Part shown: positions 1 through 8,800 of the stretch, one piece after another
Position numbering within the stretch: position 1 is the stretch's first letter
Layout: each line of letters opens with the position of its first letter
Source: Cognatishimia sp. 1_MG-2023
GTDB taxonomy: Bacteria > Pseudomonadota > Alphaproteobacteria > Rhodobacterales > Rhodobacteraceae
Length of the DNA stretch: 64,000 nt
Reading direction: 5' to 3'
Assembly: GCF_030548175.1 (NCBI RefSeq)
Contig: NZ_JAUORX010000002.1
Coordinates: 62,001 to 126,000, forward strand
Translations under genes and position numbers: made by a program
The notes under the pieces: generated by a model
What the model was told of the DNA's origin: nothing
The model's database searches: none
Seen by the model: the letters and a program-made list of their open reading frames with translations, nothing else

Positions 1-1
1 T

Positions 2-205
2 TGGGTGGAATTGCTGCTTGCGAAAACGCTGACCGCCGTTGCCGCAAAGCCAATCGCTGCGACCATGACGAAAACAGCTTCGAGCGCCGGTTACGAGCTG
101 GGCTTACTTGCCGCTGCCGGTACCTTAACAATCATTCCGGGCGCGATCGTGATCTACTTTGTCCGTAACTACATCGCCAAAGGTTTCGCGATGGGGAGGG
201 TGTAA
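2..205 (+). CDS. C-terminal end of sugar/glycerol-type ABC transporter permease (MalG/GlpQ-like), partial at window start
   Basis: Only the last 67 residues are present; the frame is already open at base 2. The sequence runs through a terminal membrane segment (about LAAAGTLTIIPGAIVIYFV) and ends NYIAKGFAMGRV, which is the usual C-terminus of MalG-type carbohydrate ABC permeases and fits the GlpQ permease of glycerol transporters. Such a protein would be an inner-membrane channel subunit working with a second permease and ATPase subunits located upstream of the window. The stop TAA shares one base with the ATG of the DUF2160 gene, so the two are translationally coupled. The glycerol assignment rests mainly on that neighbour. 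Confidence 0.75.
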   Translation, partial: WVELLLAKTLTAVAAKPIAATMTKTASSAGYELGLLAAAGTLTIIPGAIVIYFVRNYIAKGFAMGRV

Positions 206-483
206 TGCTAAGTTGGATGGCATGGACTTGGCCGACGGCCTTGGTTTTTATCGGAATTTTCACTGCAATTGGCGTGTTAACCTACATTGAAATTCGCGAC
301 CCCGGTGGGGATGAACGCAAAGGCGTATTGGGGTTAACCACGACACGCGGCGACAGGCTGTTCATCAGCTTACTGGGATCAAGCTATATCTTCTTGGCGT
401 GGCTCGGGTTCGTTGGGACACCACTTTGGGTGCCACTTGGACTGGCAATCGCTTGGGGCATATTTACGTTTCGAAAGGTATAA
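205..483 (+). CDS. DUF2160 small membrane protein of the glycerol ABC transporter operon (GlpU-like)
   Basis: A 92-residue protein with two to three hydrophobic segments (about residues 8-26, 50-70 and 72-88) separated by a polar loop containing EIRDPGGDERKG and TTTRGDRLF. This matches the DUF2160 family, the small membrane protein encoded next to the permeases in rhizobial glpSTPQUV-type glycerol importers. Its role there is not well defined; it is thought to accompany the permease complex. The ATG overlaps the previous stop by one base. In the rhizobial arrangement a periplasmic solute-binding protein gene (glpV) follows; here an inverted repeat and then a BlaI-type regulator follow instead. 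Confidence 0.8.
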   Translation: MLSWMAWTWPTALVFIGIFTAIGVLTYIEIRDPGGDERKGVLGLTTTRGDRLFISLLGSSYIFLAWLGFVGTPLWVPLGLAIAWGIFTFRKV

Positions 484-499
484 GACCCAACAAAATAGC

Positions 500-525
500 A
501 TCCTGCGCGATCTAACGCGCAGGAT
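500..525 (+). terminator. Inverted repeat after the ABC transporter operon, probable terminator
   Basis: Perfect 10-bp arms (ATCCTGCGCG and its complement) flank a 6-base loop, 17 bases after the DUF2160 stop. The downstream side is AT-rich but has no clean T-run, so termination strength is uncertain. It separates the transporter genes from blaI. Confidence 0.6.
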
Positions 526-600
526 TATGTGATTTAATTTGGACTTACGATAGTTTTAGTATTAAAGCTTTTGAGAGGCCAAAAGTGAAAGTGTGCAACC

Positions 601-1002
601 GTGGTACGGCAAAAGAAAAAAAGCGAATTTCTGACCGAGGTTGAACTCGAATTCATGAGCGTTGTCTGGGAAACCGGCGGCGGCACAGTGCGGGATATTC
701 TGGCAGAGCTGAACAAGGCGCAAGAACGCGCCTATACGTCAGTCGCCACTGTGCTGAAAATCATGGAACAAAAAGGGTTTCTGACAAGCGAGCGCCAAGA
801 GCGTTCGCTGGTGTATCGACCATCTATTCGTAAGGTCGATTATCAGAAAACGTCACTGCGGAACCTATCAAGCAAACTGTTCAACGATACGCCTGCGGCA
901 TTAGTGGCGCGCCTTGTGGAGGACGAGGACGTCACAAACGAGATGCTGGAGGAAATCAAAGCACTTCTTGATGAAAGGTTGGGGGAGGAAAATGGAAGCT
1001 GA
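601..1002 (+). CDS. BlaI/MecI/CopY-family transcriptional repressor
   Basis: A 133-residue winged-helix protein. The N-terminal part (LTEVELEFMSVVWE, VRDILAEL, AYTSVATVLKIMEQKGFL, then a basic wing before VYRP) is the BlaI DNA-binding fold, and the C-terminal helices are the dimerisation region. BlaI proteins repress target operons as dimers and are cleaved or released after activation of a partner membrane peptidase. The start is a GTG at 601; an in-frame TGA at 586 excludes a longer form, and ATG at 655 is too far inside. The ribosome site is poor (GAGAGG lies 22 bases away). It overlaps the downstream peptidase gene by 11 bases. Confidence 0.88.
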   Translation: MVRQKKKSEFLTEVELEFMSVVWETGGGTVRDILAELNKAQERAYTSVATVLKIMEQKGFLTSERQERSLVYRPSIRKVDYQKTSLRNLSSKLFNDTPAALVARLVEDEDVTNEMLEEIKALLDERLGEENGS

Positions 1003-2128
1003 TGTACTGCTTAATGCCTATATCGACTTAAATCTTCTATTGGCCGTCTGTGCCGTAATGTGGCTGGGCCTACGCTGGAGTCTGTCTCGCGTTGGTTTGG
1101 GGGCCGCTTTCACACAGCAATTGCGCCTGTTGAAAGCCCTGTCGTCCATGCTGTTTGTCGGCCCGATTGTCGCAATCGTGCTGACAACCTGGGTCTGGTC
1201 GAATACGCCGAACATTTCTGATATGCTTGTCACACAATTCCTACATGGCAGCATTCAAATGAGCGCGAGTAATTTTGAAACTCTGATCGGTGCACGTGAC
1301 GCCATTGTACGTGATGCGGTATCACAACAATCAATCTGGTCGCAGTTGGCGTTCGGCTTGTTCGCCGTCGGTCTTGTGGTCGCCGCTGCGCGGGTGACAC
1401 TGGCCGCTGTACGCCTTAAATCCATACTGAAAGGGGCGCATCCATGGAAGCGTTCCGGCAATCTGCACATTCTAATCAGTGATGTCGCGCGCGTGGCCTT
1501 TTCGACCCGTGATTTACGCAACCGCTACGTCATTTTGCCTTCCCATCTATTAACCTCTCCACGTGATTTGCGGTTAACAGTAGCCCATGAAATTCAACAT
1601 TTCCGTCAACGCGATATTGAATTCGAGTTTCTTCAAGAGGCTCTGCACCCGCTGCTGTTCTGGAACCCGGCTTATTATTTCTGGCGAAACGAAATGCGGC
1701 GCCTGCGCGAATATGCGTGCGATCAGTCTGTATTGAAACGTGGTTGGATACAGGCGCGTGCCTATTGCGAGTGTCTGATCCGTGCGAGCCAATTTGCAGC
1801 GCAACGCCCTGTGTTATTCGAGGCACGTATCCCCGTCGTTGCCATGGTTGAACGCCGCGGCCGCCGCAGCGGTCTTGCACTACGGAAACGCATTCTTTCG
1901 GTTGCAGCTCTGACAGATCGTAACGGTCCGGCTATTCTATGGGCAACGGCTGCGAGTTTTGCGATGGTATCCGTCGTCGCGTCGGCGATCGCTATTCAGC
2001 GTCCAGCAGACTGGAGTCATGACCGCATCATGTTATCAACTGTGGTTAACCTCGAACGCCTGGCGAACCGTAACGCGACCCTATTACCACAAAGCCCATT
2101 CCAGGGCGGCTTCGTCGCTGCGAACTAA
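992..2128 (+). CDS. M56-family (BlaR1-like) membrane metallopeptidase
   Basis: The start is ATG 992, preceded by GGGGGAGGAA, inside the end of blaI; the product is 378 residues. Hydrophobic segments lie near residues 9-22, 50-70 and 120-145, with a late one near 325-345. The zinc-protease motif HEIQH is at residues 199-203, followed by a glutamate-bearing helix (RLREYACDQ), as in the cytoplasmic protease domain of BlaR1/MecR1. There is no penicillin-binding sensor domain after the last membrane segment; the protein ends about 40 residues later. Family knowledge suggests that it senses an envelope signal and inactivates BlaI. It precedes the large secreted-protein genes on the same strand by 184 bases, so these are possible targets (inference). 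Confidence 0.85.
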   Translation: MEADVLLNAYIDLNLLLAVCAVMWLGLRWSLSRVGLGAAFTQQLRLLKALSSMLFVGPIVAIVLTTWVWSNTPNISDMLVTQFLHGSIQMSASNFETLIGARDAIVRDAVSQQSIWSQLAFGLFAVGLVVAAARVTLAAVRLKSILKGAHPWKRSGNLHILISDVARVAFSTRDLRNRYVILPSHLLTSPRDLRLTVAHEIQHFRQRDIEFEFLQEALHPLLFWNPAYYFWRNEMRRLREYACDQSVLKRGWIQARAYCECLIRASQFAAQRPVLFEARIPVVAMVERRGRRSGLALRKRILSVAALTDRNGPAILWATAASFAMVSVVASAIAIQRPADWSHDRIMLSTVVNLERLANRNATLLPQSPFQGGFVAAN

Positions 2129-2312
2129 GACTAGCCTGCCCAGTTGCGTGCCACGCGAAAGGGCCGTGTCCAAAAGGCCGATCAGCTTACCCGAAGGCTA
2201 CGTTTGCGTGCCGCCAAGGACATAGGGAATTGACGAATTTCTGCGAAATTTGCCAACGCATCGCGATTCTAGTTTAGTCTGGGATCGAATTTATCCGATA
2301 CAAAGGTGAGCC

Positions 2313-5300
2313 ATGCGGAAATTTGGCGCGAGTTTTGCGACAGCGGTATTGATGTCTTCGGTTGCTGCTTGGGCTGAAATCCCTGTTCCAAGTGGAAGCA
2401 ATCTCTTCCAAGTTGTCAACGACGCGCCAAGTGGTGAAACCCTTGTTCTACAGGGGGGGGGCTTTCCACAATCGGTTGAAGTGATTGGGAAAACACTAAC
2501 TGTTCAGGGCGCGGAAACCGGCACGTCCATCGGCGGTCCAAACGGCACAAGTATGCTGTATTTGGACAAAGCGTCAGACGTTACACTAAGCGACATTACC
2601 TTTAGTTGGGATGATCCAGAACGGGCTGGGATATTCGTCGACGGGGGCACCTTACGCATGACGCGCGGCGGTCTAAACGGCGATTTTCGATTTGCGATCT
2701 ACGCCACCGCAGGTGCTTCGATCTACATTGACGACGTCAAATTCGAAGGGATGAACAACGGCATCTACCTACTAGATAACGGCACGATCACTGTATCTAA
2801 CGCCGATTTCACGAACCTCTATGGCCCCTCTATTTCCGGCTTCGGCGCGCCGATCACGGCGGATCTGCAAAATATCACGGTCCAAACGGGTGAAACCACG
2901 CCTGACGTATCGGCAATCGTCTTTCGCGAAGGGCCACAACTCTCGATCCGCCAAAGCACGATCCTTGGCCCAAATGCCAATGGTGTTTACGTGGATGACG
3001 GAACCCAACTGGCGATGGATGACGTCCTAATCGAAGGCGCAGCAATCGGTGTATTGGCGCTGAACGCAGGCGCGGTAGATATCAAAAACGGCACAGTCGA
3101 AGGCTTCACATCCCAAGGCATCGCGGTCGAAGGTGCAAACGATCTACGCATCGAAGGAGTGCAAATCGAAGGGAATGGTCAGGCGTTAGCGGCACGAGGC
3201 CAAATCCCGAATGCCCAATTTGACACCCTAGTACTGGCCAACTCGGATCAAGACGTCCCGACCTTTTTCATCAATTCAACAGGGGCTTTCTCGATCAAAA
3301 ACACATCGGCCAGCGGTGGTTACGCTGCGCTGTATGTCCAAGGCACGGGTCAAGGTACGCGAACCGTCGAACTATCAGATTTCTCCCAAGCCTCCTTTGC
3401 AGCCGGTATTTTGCAACAAGCTGGCCCAACTGAAAGCAATCAACCGATCCTCATCCAAGGCTCTTTCTTTCAGGCAAAAGGGGACGCTATTGGCCTCGCA
3501 CTTGATCAAACATCGCAAGTCAACATTGATACCAGCGCAATCATGGCCACCGATGGTCCAGCACTGTCAGTATATGAAGGGGCAATCATTACAGCTGAAA
3601 AGACCATTCTTGCCAGCGGTGGCCCAAACCCTTGGATAGGCGAGTCGTCCCACACATTTGAAAATCCAAGCCGCGCCAATGTGATCGCAACTGATGTCGA
3701 TTTCACCACCCAATCGGTGGCTGAGGTGTTTGCCGCGCTTCAAACGCGCCGAAATTCCGCTGCCGAAGATGCAAAAGGGATTGGTCAAATCATCACGGTC
3801 AACAAAGACGGAATGCAGTTGTTTGGAGAGGCCGCTCAAATCACATTAACCGCCACTAACGGTAACACTTATTCCGTAAGTGCCTTAGGAACCGCGACCG
3901 AAGTGCCCTCGGGTGCCTATCAACTCACCATTGATGGCGTTGTCCAAGCACCCGTCGATATCGCTGCTGGGCAGATTGCGGAAATCGAAATACCAGACCC
4001 GGCGCACCCCTATTTCATGTTCCAAAGTAAGAATGAATTCTATCGTGGTCCTGCACTTCCGCTGTTGCCGCGCGAAAGAATCCTCAAGAACTACGCAGCG
4101 CGCGGCGTACTTCACGACCAAACTGCATTCTGGAACAAAGACATCTACGGCCCGTTGCGCACAAGCCTGACCGCAGAAGATCGCCAATCCATGCTGGATC
4201 AAACCCGGCAAATGTTTTTTGCCAACTTCCCAGCAGCTCATGCCGCCTATGCTGCGAATAACTATACGCCCGAAGCCAATCCGCCCAAGCACGTTATGAA
4301 CTATTCAGCGGGTATACTGGCCGCGTTAGGAACCTTGGAAGATCGTGACCAAATCCTTGCGACGCTGCCTGCCCAATCCTCCTATGCACGCATCGTCGCA
4401 ATCGAAGTCGCCACATTGATAGAGGCAAGGCTAGATGTTGTATCAGACAGCGCAGCGTTAGAGTTGGCCCGAAGCGTTCAGCAGGATAACCCCAATCTAG
4501 CCATCGGACTGGCCGCCCATGTTGGTGCTTTAGGCAACAGCGATGCAATATCGTTGATCCTGGATGCAATGGCGCAGCCCAATTACGATCCGAACGCATT
4601 TCAGTTTTCGTCCAAACAACTCATGTTCAACCTGCTGGCGCGCAGCAACGATCCACGCGTTTTAACGCATTTCCGAAAAGCGCTGACTCAATACCGTGCA
4701 ATGATAGGCGCGCTGACATCCGGAAACCAAATTGCGTACAATAGCCCGGATGGCTTTAGCTACTATATGCTGCCCATCGTTATGGAATATCTGGCCGTCT
4801 TCGGAGACGATCAAGATTGGGCCAACTTGGCTATCCCAATCGCGGGTGCAATTGGCTTTCATGATTCAATCGCGGCACTTACACAAGATCCGCTACCGTT
4901 GTATTTCGACCGCATTGGCATGTCGCCACGTCCGTCGCCGGCCTACATGCATCCTTCTGATGTGTCCGGTTATGGGCGCTTGATTTGCAGCGCACTTGAG
5001 CGCCGATCAAAAACCGACCGTGATCGTATCTTGAGCACGTTAACTGAAACAACAGGCCCCCGATTAAACGCTGAATACTACGGATTACCCGAAGATCGCG
5101 CATGGATTGTCGGCGAAGCTGTAACGCTCGTAACTTCAGCCTACTGCAATCCCAACGCCCGTATCGCTAGCGCCTTCCATCGGCGTCCCCACGATTTGGA
5201 AGTCTTTCCAATTGGTGATGGCGCACTCTCTTGGGGTTCCCGCCGCGCTCTAGCGGATCAGGCAATCCAAGCCTTTTCGCCGACTGAAAACTGGACGGAT

Positions 5301-5894
5301 ATGCGCCAGATGGCCAACATCTCGGTCACTGATCTTCAGGCCGCAATAGCAAACGATTCCCGCTTCACCACCGACGCTGGCCAAGCCATGCTCTTGCATC
5401 ACCAAGCGATTGATCTTCGCTACCAAGAAGCCACACCAGACTACTACCCATCTGGCACTGTAAGGCGGCTCTTTCTGACACCGCTCACAGCATCCAGAGG
5501 CGAAGCAATCCTAACCGGTCGCGTCGATCTGCGCCCAATCATTCAAAATGGCCGCCTTTTGGTCGGCCTGCGCTTGCGGGTTGCCTATGACGAAAACGGC
5601 TTTCTTTCTCCGCAAATGTCCAAACGGGATGTAATCATACCAGAGGCCTTGGCCAACGGTGCACGCAACCTCATAAAAGAGGTTCGCATGCGTGTCGGCG
5701 ACACGGTCATTCCCATGGCATTTGATCAATCCGCTACTGGAAATGTGCACGTCTTTTCAGCCGAATTACCCGACACAGGCCTCGCCAATCTGATCGTGGA
5801 TGTGGACCTCGAAACATTCCAAGAGACGTGGGATATGCAGTTCCCGCTCTATGCCACCGATTTCGCCTATCGTTACAGAAAGGGTCAGCTATGA
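2313..5894 (+). CDS. Large secreted protein, beta-helix-like N-terminal half, helical C-terminal half, unknown function
   Basis: The product has 1193 residues. It starts at an ATG with AAGGTGAG just upstream and has a signal peptide (about residues 1-21, ending AWA). Residues about 30-500 show short repeating strands with patterns such as GIFVDGGTLRM, NGIYLLDNGTITVSN, NGVYVDDGTQLAMDDV and AIGVLALNAGAVDIKNG. These are typical of right-handed parallel beta-helix proteins (pectate-lyase or NosD-like). Residues about 590-1190 are different, rich in helices and without a family I recognise. No catalytic signature is clear. The stop overlaps the next gene by 4 bases (ATGA), so the two are co-translated. 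A run of nine G lies near codon 49. It is likely exported to the periplasm or surface; its function is unknown. Confidence 0.8.
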   Translation: MRKFGASFATAVLMSSVAAWAEIPVPSGSNLFQVVNDAPSGETLVLQGGGFPQSVEVIGKTLTVQGAETGTSIGGPNGTSMLYLDKASDVTLSDITFSWDDPERAGIFVDGGTLRMTRGGLNGDFRFAIYATAGASIYIDDVKFEGMNNGIYLLDNGTITVSNADFTNLYGPSISGFGAPITADLQNITVQTGETTPDVSAIVFREGPQLSIRQSTILGPNANGVYVDDGTQLAMDDVLIEGAAIGVLALNAGAVDIKNGTVEGFTSQGIAVEGANDLRIEGVQIEGNGQALAARGQIPNAQFDTLVLANSDQDVPTFFINSTGAFSIKNTSASGGYAALYVQGTGQGTRTVELSDFSQASFAAGILQQAGPTESNQPILIQGSFFQAKGDAIGLALDQTSQVNIDTSAIMATDGPALSVYEGAIITAEKTILASGGPNPWIGESSHTFENPSRANVIATDVDFTTQSVAEVFAALQTRRNSAAEDAKGIGQIITVNKDGMQLFGEAAQITLTATNGNTYSVSALGTATEVPSGAYQLTIDGVVQAPVDIAAGQIAEIEIPDPAHPYFMFQSKNEFYRGPALPLLPRERILKNYAARGVLHDQTAFWNKDIYGPLRTSLTAEDRQSMLDQTRQMFFANFPAAHAAYAANNYTPEANPPKHVMNYSAGILAALGTLEDRDQILATLPAQSSYARIVAIEVATLIEARLDVVSDSAALELARSVQQDNPNLAIGLAAHVGALGNSDAISLILDAMAQPNYDPNAFQFSSKQLMFNLLARSNDPRVLTHFRKALTQYRAMIGALTSGNQIAYNSPDGFSYYMLPIVMEYLAVFGDDQDWANLAIPIAGAIGFHDSIAALTQDPLPLYFDRIGMSPRPSPAYMHPSDVSGYGRLICSALERRSKTDRDRILSTLTETTGPRLNAEYYGLPEDRAWIVGEAVTLVTSAYCNPNARIASAFHRRPHDLEVFPIGDGALSWGSRRALADQAIQAFSPTENWTDMRQMANISVTDLQAAIANDSRFTTDAGQAMLLHHQAIDLRYQEATPDYYPSGTVRRLFLTPLTASRGEAILTGRVDLRPIIQNGRLLVGLRLRVAYDENGFLSPQMSKRDVIIPEALANGARNLIKEVRMRVGDTVIPMAFDQSATGNVHVFSAELPDTGLANLIVDVDLETFQETWDMQFPLYATDFAYRYRKGQL
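2453..2461 (+). repeat. G9 homopolymer inside the coding region of the beta-helix protein
   Basis: Nine consecutive G bases encode part of LQGGGF near residue 49. The reading frame is intact at this length; loss or gain of one G would truncate the 1193-residue protein soon after the signal peptide. Confidence 0.9.
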
Positions 5895-8800
5895 CGCTCC
5901 GCATCAAGCTATTCTCCGCCTTCATGCTCAGCGCGTCGCCTTTGGTGGCCCAAACGGCAGATCACTGTAAATTGGCCGGGAATTATATCGACCTTGGCAA
6001 CACCACGCTGACCTATGTCCTGAACCAAGATGCCGTGAAACGTTACGCAAACGTCGATGTCGCAGACTTGTTCTTTGACGATGACATCGAAGGCGAGGGC
6101 GAAGTTGCGGCTTGCGAAGGTGGCGGCATGGCCGGCGCCATCCGTTGCCAAGTCACCACGCCAATCGAAAACCAATCCGGCACGACCTCTTCGGATGCAA
6201 ACCCGCTAGAAGCCACGACATTCGCGCCTGAAACATCCCCTTTACAAGACGAAGGCGCGCGCGATCTTATTGGGTCAGACCTAACAATCACGGTGCCCAT
6301 CACTCGGTTCTACAGTCCGGGCCCACCGGCGCAGGTGTTCACCGTCCCATCTGGTGCGCCGACGTTAAAATCGGACACTCCGATTACAGCAGCGGCCCGT
6401 CAGCGCCTTAAGGATGCAATTGGCCGCAACTACCAGACCTTGGCGCAGCAGGGACATCCGGTCAGCCAAATCTCGATGGATCAAATGATGAACGGCGGCA
6501 CCAGCCTGCCGATCACCGTGGCCCACCAGGCCAAAGACGATCTGCTCCAGACATCGCCCGCCACACCCGGTGTCCGACTGCCAAGCGAATGCGTCTCGCT
6601 TCTTCGGCTGCAACAGGAAGAAGCCGCAGCCAAAAGCGCGCTCCAGAAAAAGAGCCGCGAATGCAACATTCTGAAATCAAACATCAAAGCGCGTGAAAAA
6701 GAAAATTCCAAAGGCGGTCTTGTTGACAGCCTCGCCGGTTTCTTCGGCCAAGACGAACGCCTGACGCGCCTCACCAATCGGCACAAAGCCTGCGTCAAAG
6801 ACGCAGCCGTGCTACGAGCATCCTACAACGAACTTAAAAAGCGTGCCAAAGCCCGGCGTGATCGGTTGAACAGTGATCAACACGAGCGTGAAATCGCCGC
6901 GATCAAAGCTGATCCCAAGCGTTTGAAAGAAGAAACGAAAATCCGCGAGTCCCGTCTGATCGGCGCGCGCGCCCAATACGAAAAACAAATCGCAAAAATC
7001 CAAGACGGGATGAATGCGTATAACAAAAACCTGCTCGCGTTGGACAAGCAAATCGCGGACATGAAGGCCAGCGATGACCCGGAAAAAGAAGCCAAAGTTG
7101 CAGCACTTGAACGCGAACGCCAGCGTTACGAAGCAACGTATGACTCTTGGCTAGACCGCATGATTTCAATCAAAGATGTGCGCGAACGCGACTTCAACCG
7201 CCTCCTTAAAGAGAACGCCAAAGACGGTATTGGGGCGACATCCAACAAAGAGCTCCGCAACGCGATTTCTGCACGTGGTCTTAATCCAACCGAGGTCATC
7301 AGCGCCGAATTCGGCGAAGGTCTGGACCGCGCAGCAATCCAAGCACAGCGCGACCGCGAAACGCTTGGCGGCAGCACCACAACAGGCCAAACCAGTAATG
7401 AACTTTTGGCCGAGGTTGTCGAAGACTACTACACAATGTCCCCGGCAGAACGTGCGCGCAGGCTTTGGACCTATGGCCCGGACGCCCTAAAAGGCATCGC
7501 CGAAGGCACCTATGAGGGCGGCGAGGGGCTCTTTAAACTGGGTAAAGGCCTTGTCGATCTCGTCCCCGAAGCCGCTGGTTTCGAAGGGTTCGAAGGCAGC
7601 ACCGTCGACAAACTCGTCGGTGCAGGGTCCAAGCTGTCTGATCAATTCACACGTGGCACGGATGGGCGCGCGAATGATCGCGATGTGTTTGAAAACTTTA
7701 GCGATAATATGGGCAAGTATGCTGGCAAATTGGACGACAAATTCAATCGCAGTTTTGAAACCCTTGCAGGATCAGGCGAGAAGGGGATCAAAGAAGGCGT
7801 AAAGAAATTCGCCAAGGGTGGCACAATGATTGCCGGCGGTGAAGTCGCAGCGTTACAAACCCTTTCAAAGTTCAATCAAGGTCTCAAAGCCTTACGCGGT
7901 CTGGATGCCGCCGGTGACGTTGCACGCGGTGCTGATGTTGCTGCTGATCTTAGTCGGGCCGGGGATGCAGCTACTGATCTGGCCCGCGCTGGTGATGGCC
8001 TTAACGATGCCACGCGTACTGTTGATCGCCTAAACGACGCGACGCGTACAACTGATGGATTGAATGATGCAACCCGCACGACCGATGGCTTAAATGATGC
8101 CACGCGTACGGTAGAAAACCTTGGCGAAACCGGTGGTACCTTTGGAAAGACACGCACGACCCCTCCGGGCGAAGTGGTTGATCCGAACAAATTCCGACCG
8201 ATTGATGCTGGTCCGATGCGCAAGTTCCCCGAAAAGTCACCAGCCCGGGCCACCCAAGACGCCCTAGAACGCGCGGGCGTTGATCCAAGTTTCGCACGGG
8301 TCTACGGCGCTCGTGCAACAGAACGCTCCGCAGATGCCGCCATTGCTGGCGGCGCGTTCGAGGCAGGCGTATCGCCAAAAACGCTTCTTCGGAATGGATC
8401 AACTACCGAAGAGGGGCTTCGCAAAGGCATCAAGTCATATCTAAACGAACGCGGCGTACCTCCGGCTGAACAAGGCGGCATCATAGAGAAATTTATGAAC
8501 CGCCCCTCGCCGGACCTGCCCTCGCCAACACCTGCAGCGGCCAAAGCGGCTGACCTTCCTAATCCGGCGACAGCTGCTACCAAAAAGCTAAGCCCTGCCG
8601 AGGGTGCTGGCCTAAAATCGCCCACTGTCCGCCAGCCCGGCCCAGTAACTAACGCCGAAAGCGCAGCGACCGCTGCCACTAAAAAGCTAAGCCCTGCCGA
8701 GGGTGCTGGCCTCAAAGCACCCACAGTCCGACAGCCTGCACCCGTCACACCAATTGGCCGCGATCCATTGTCCCGAAACGCTGGCCGGTTCAGCAAAGAA

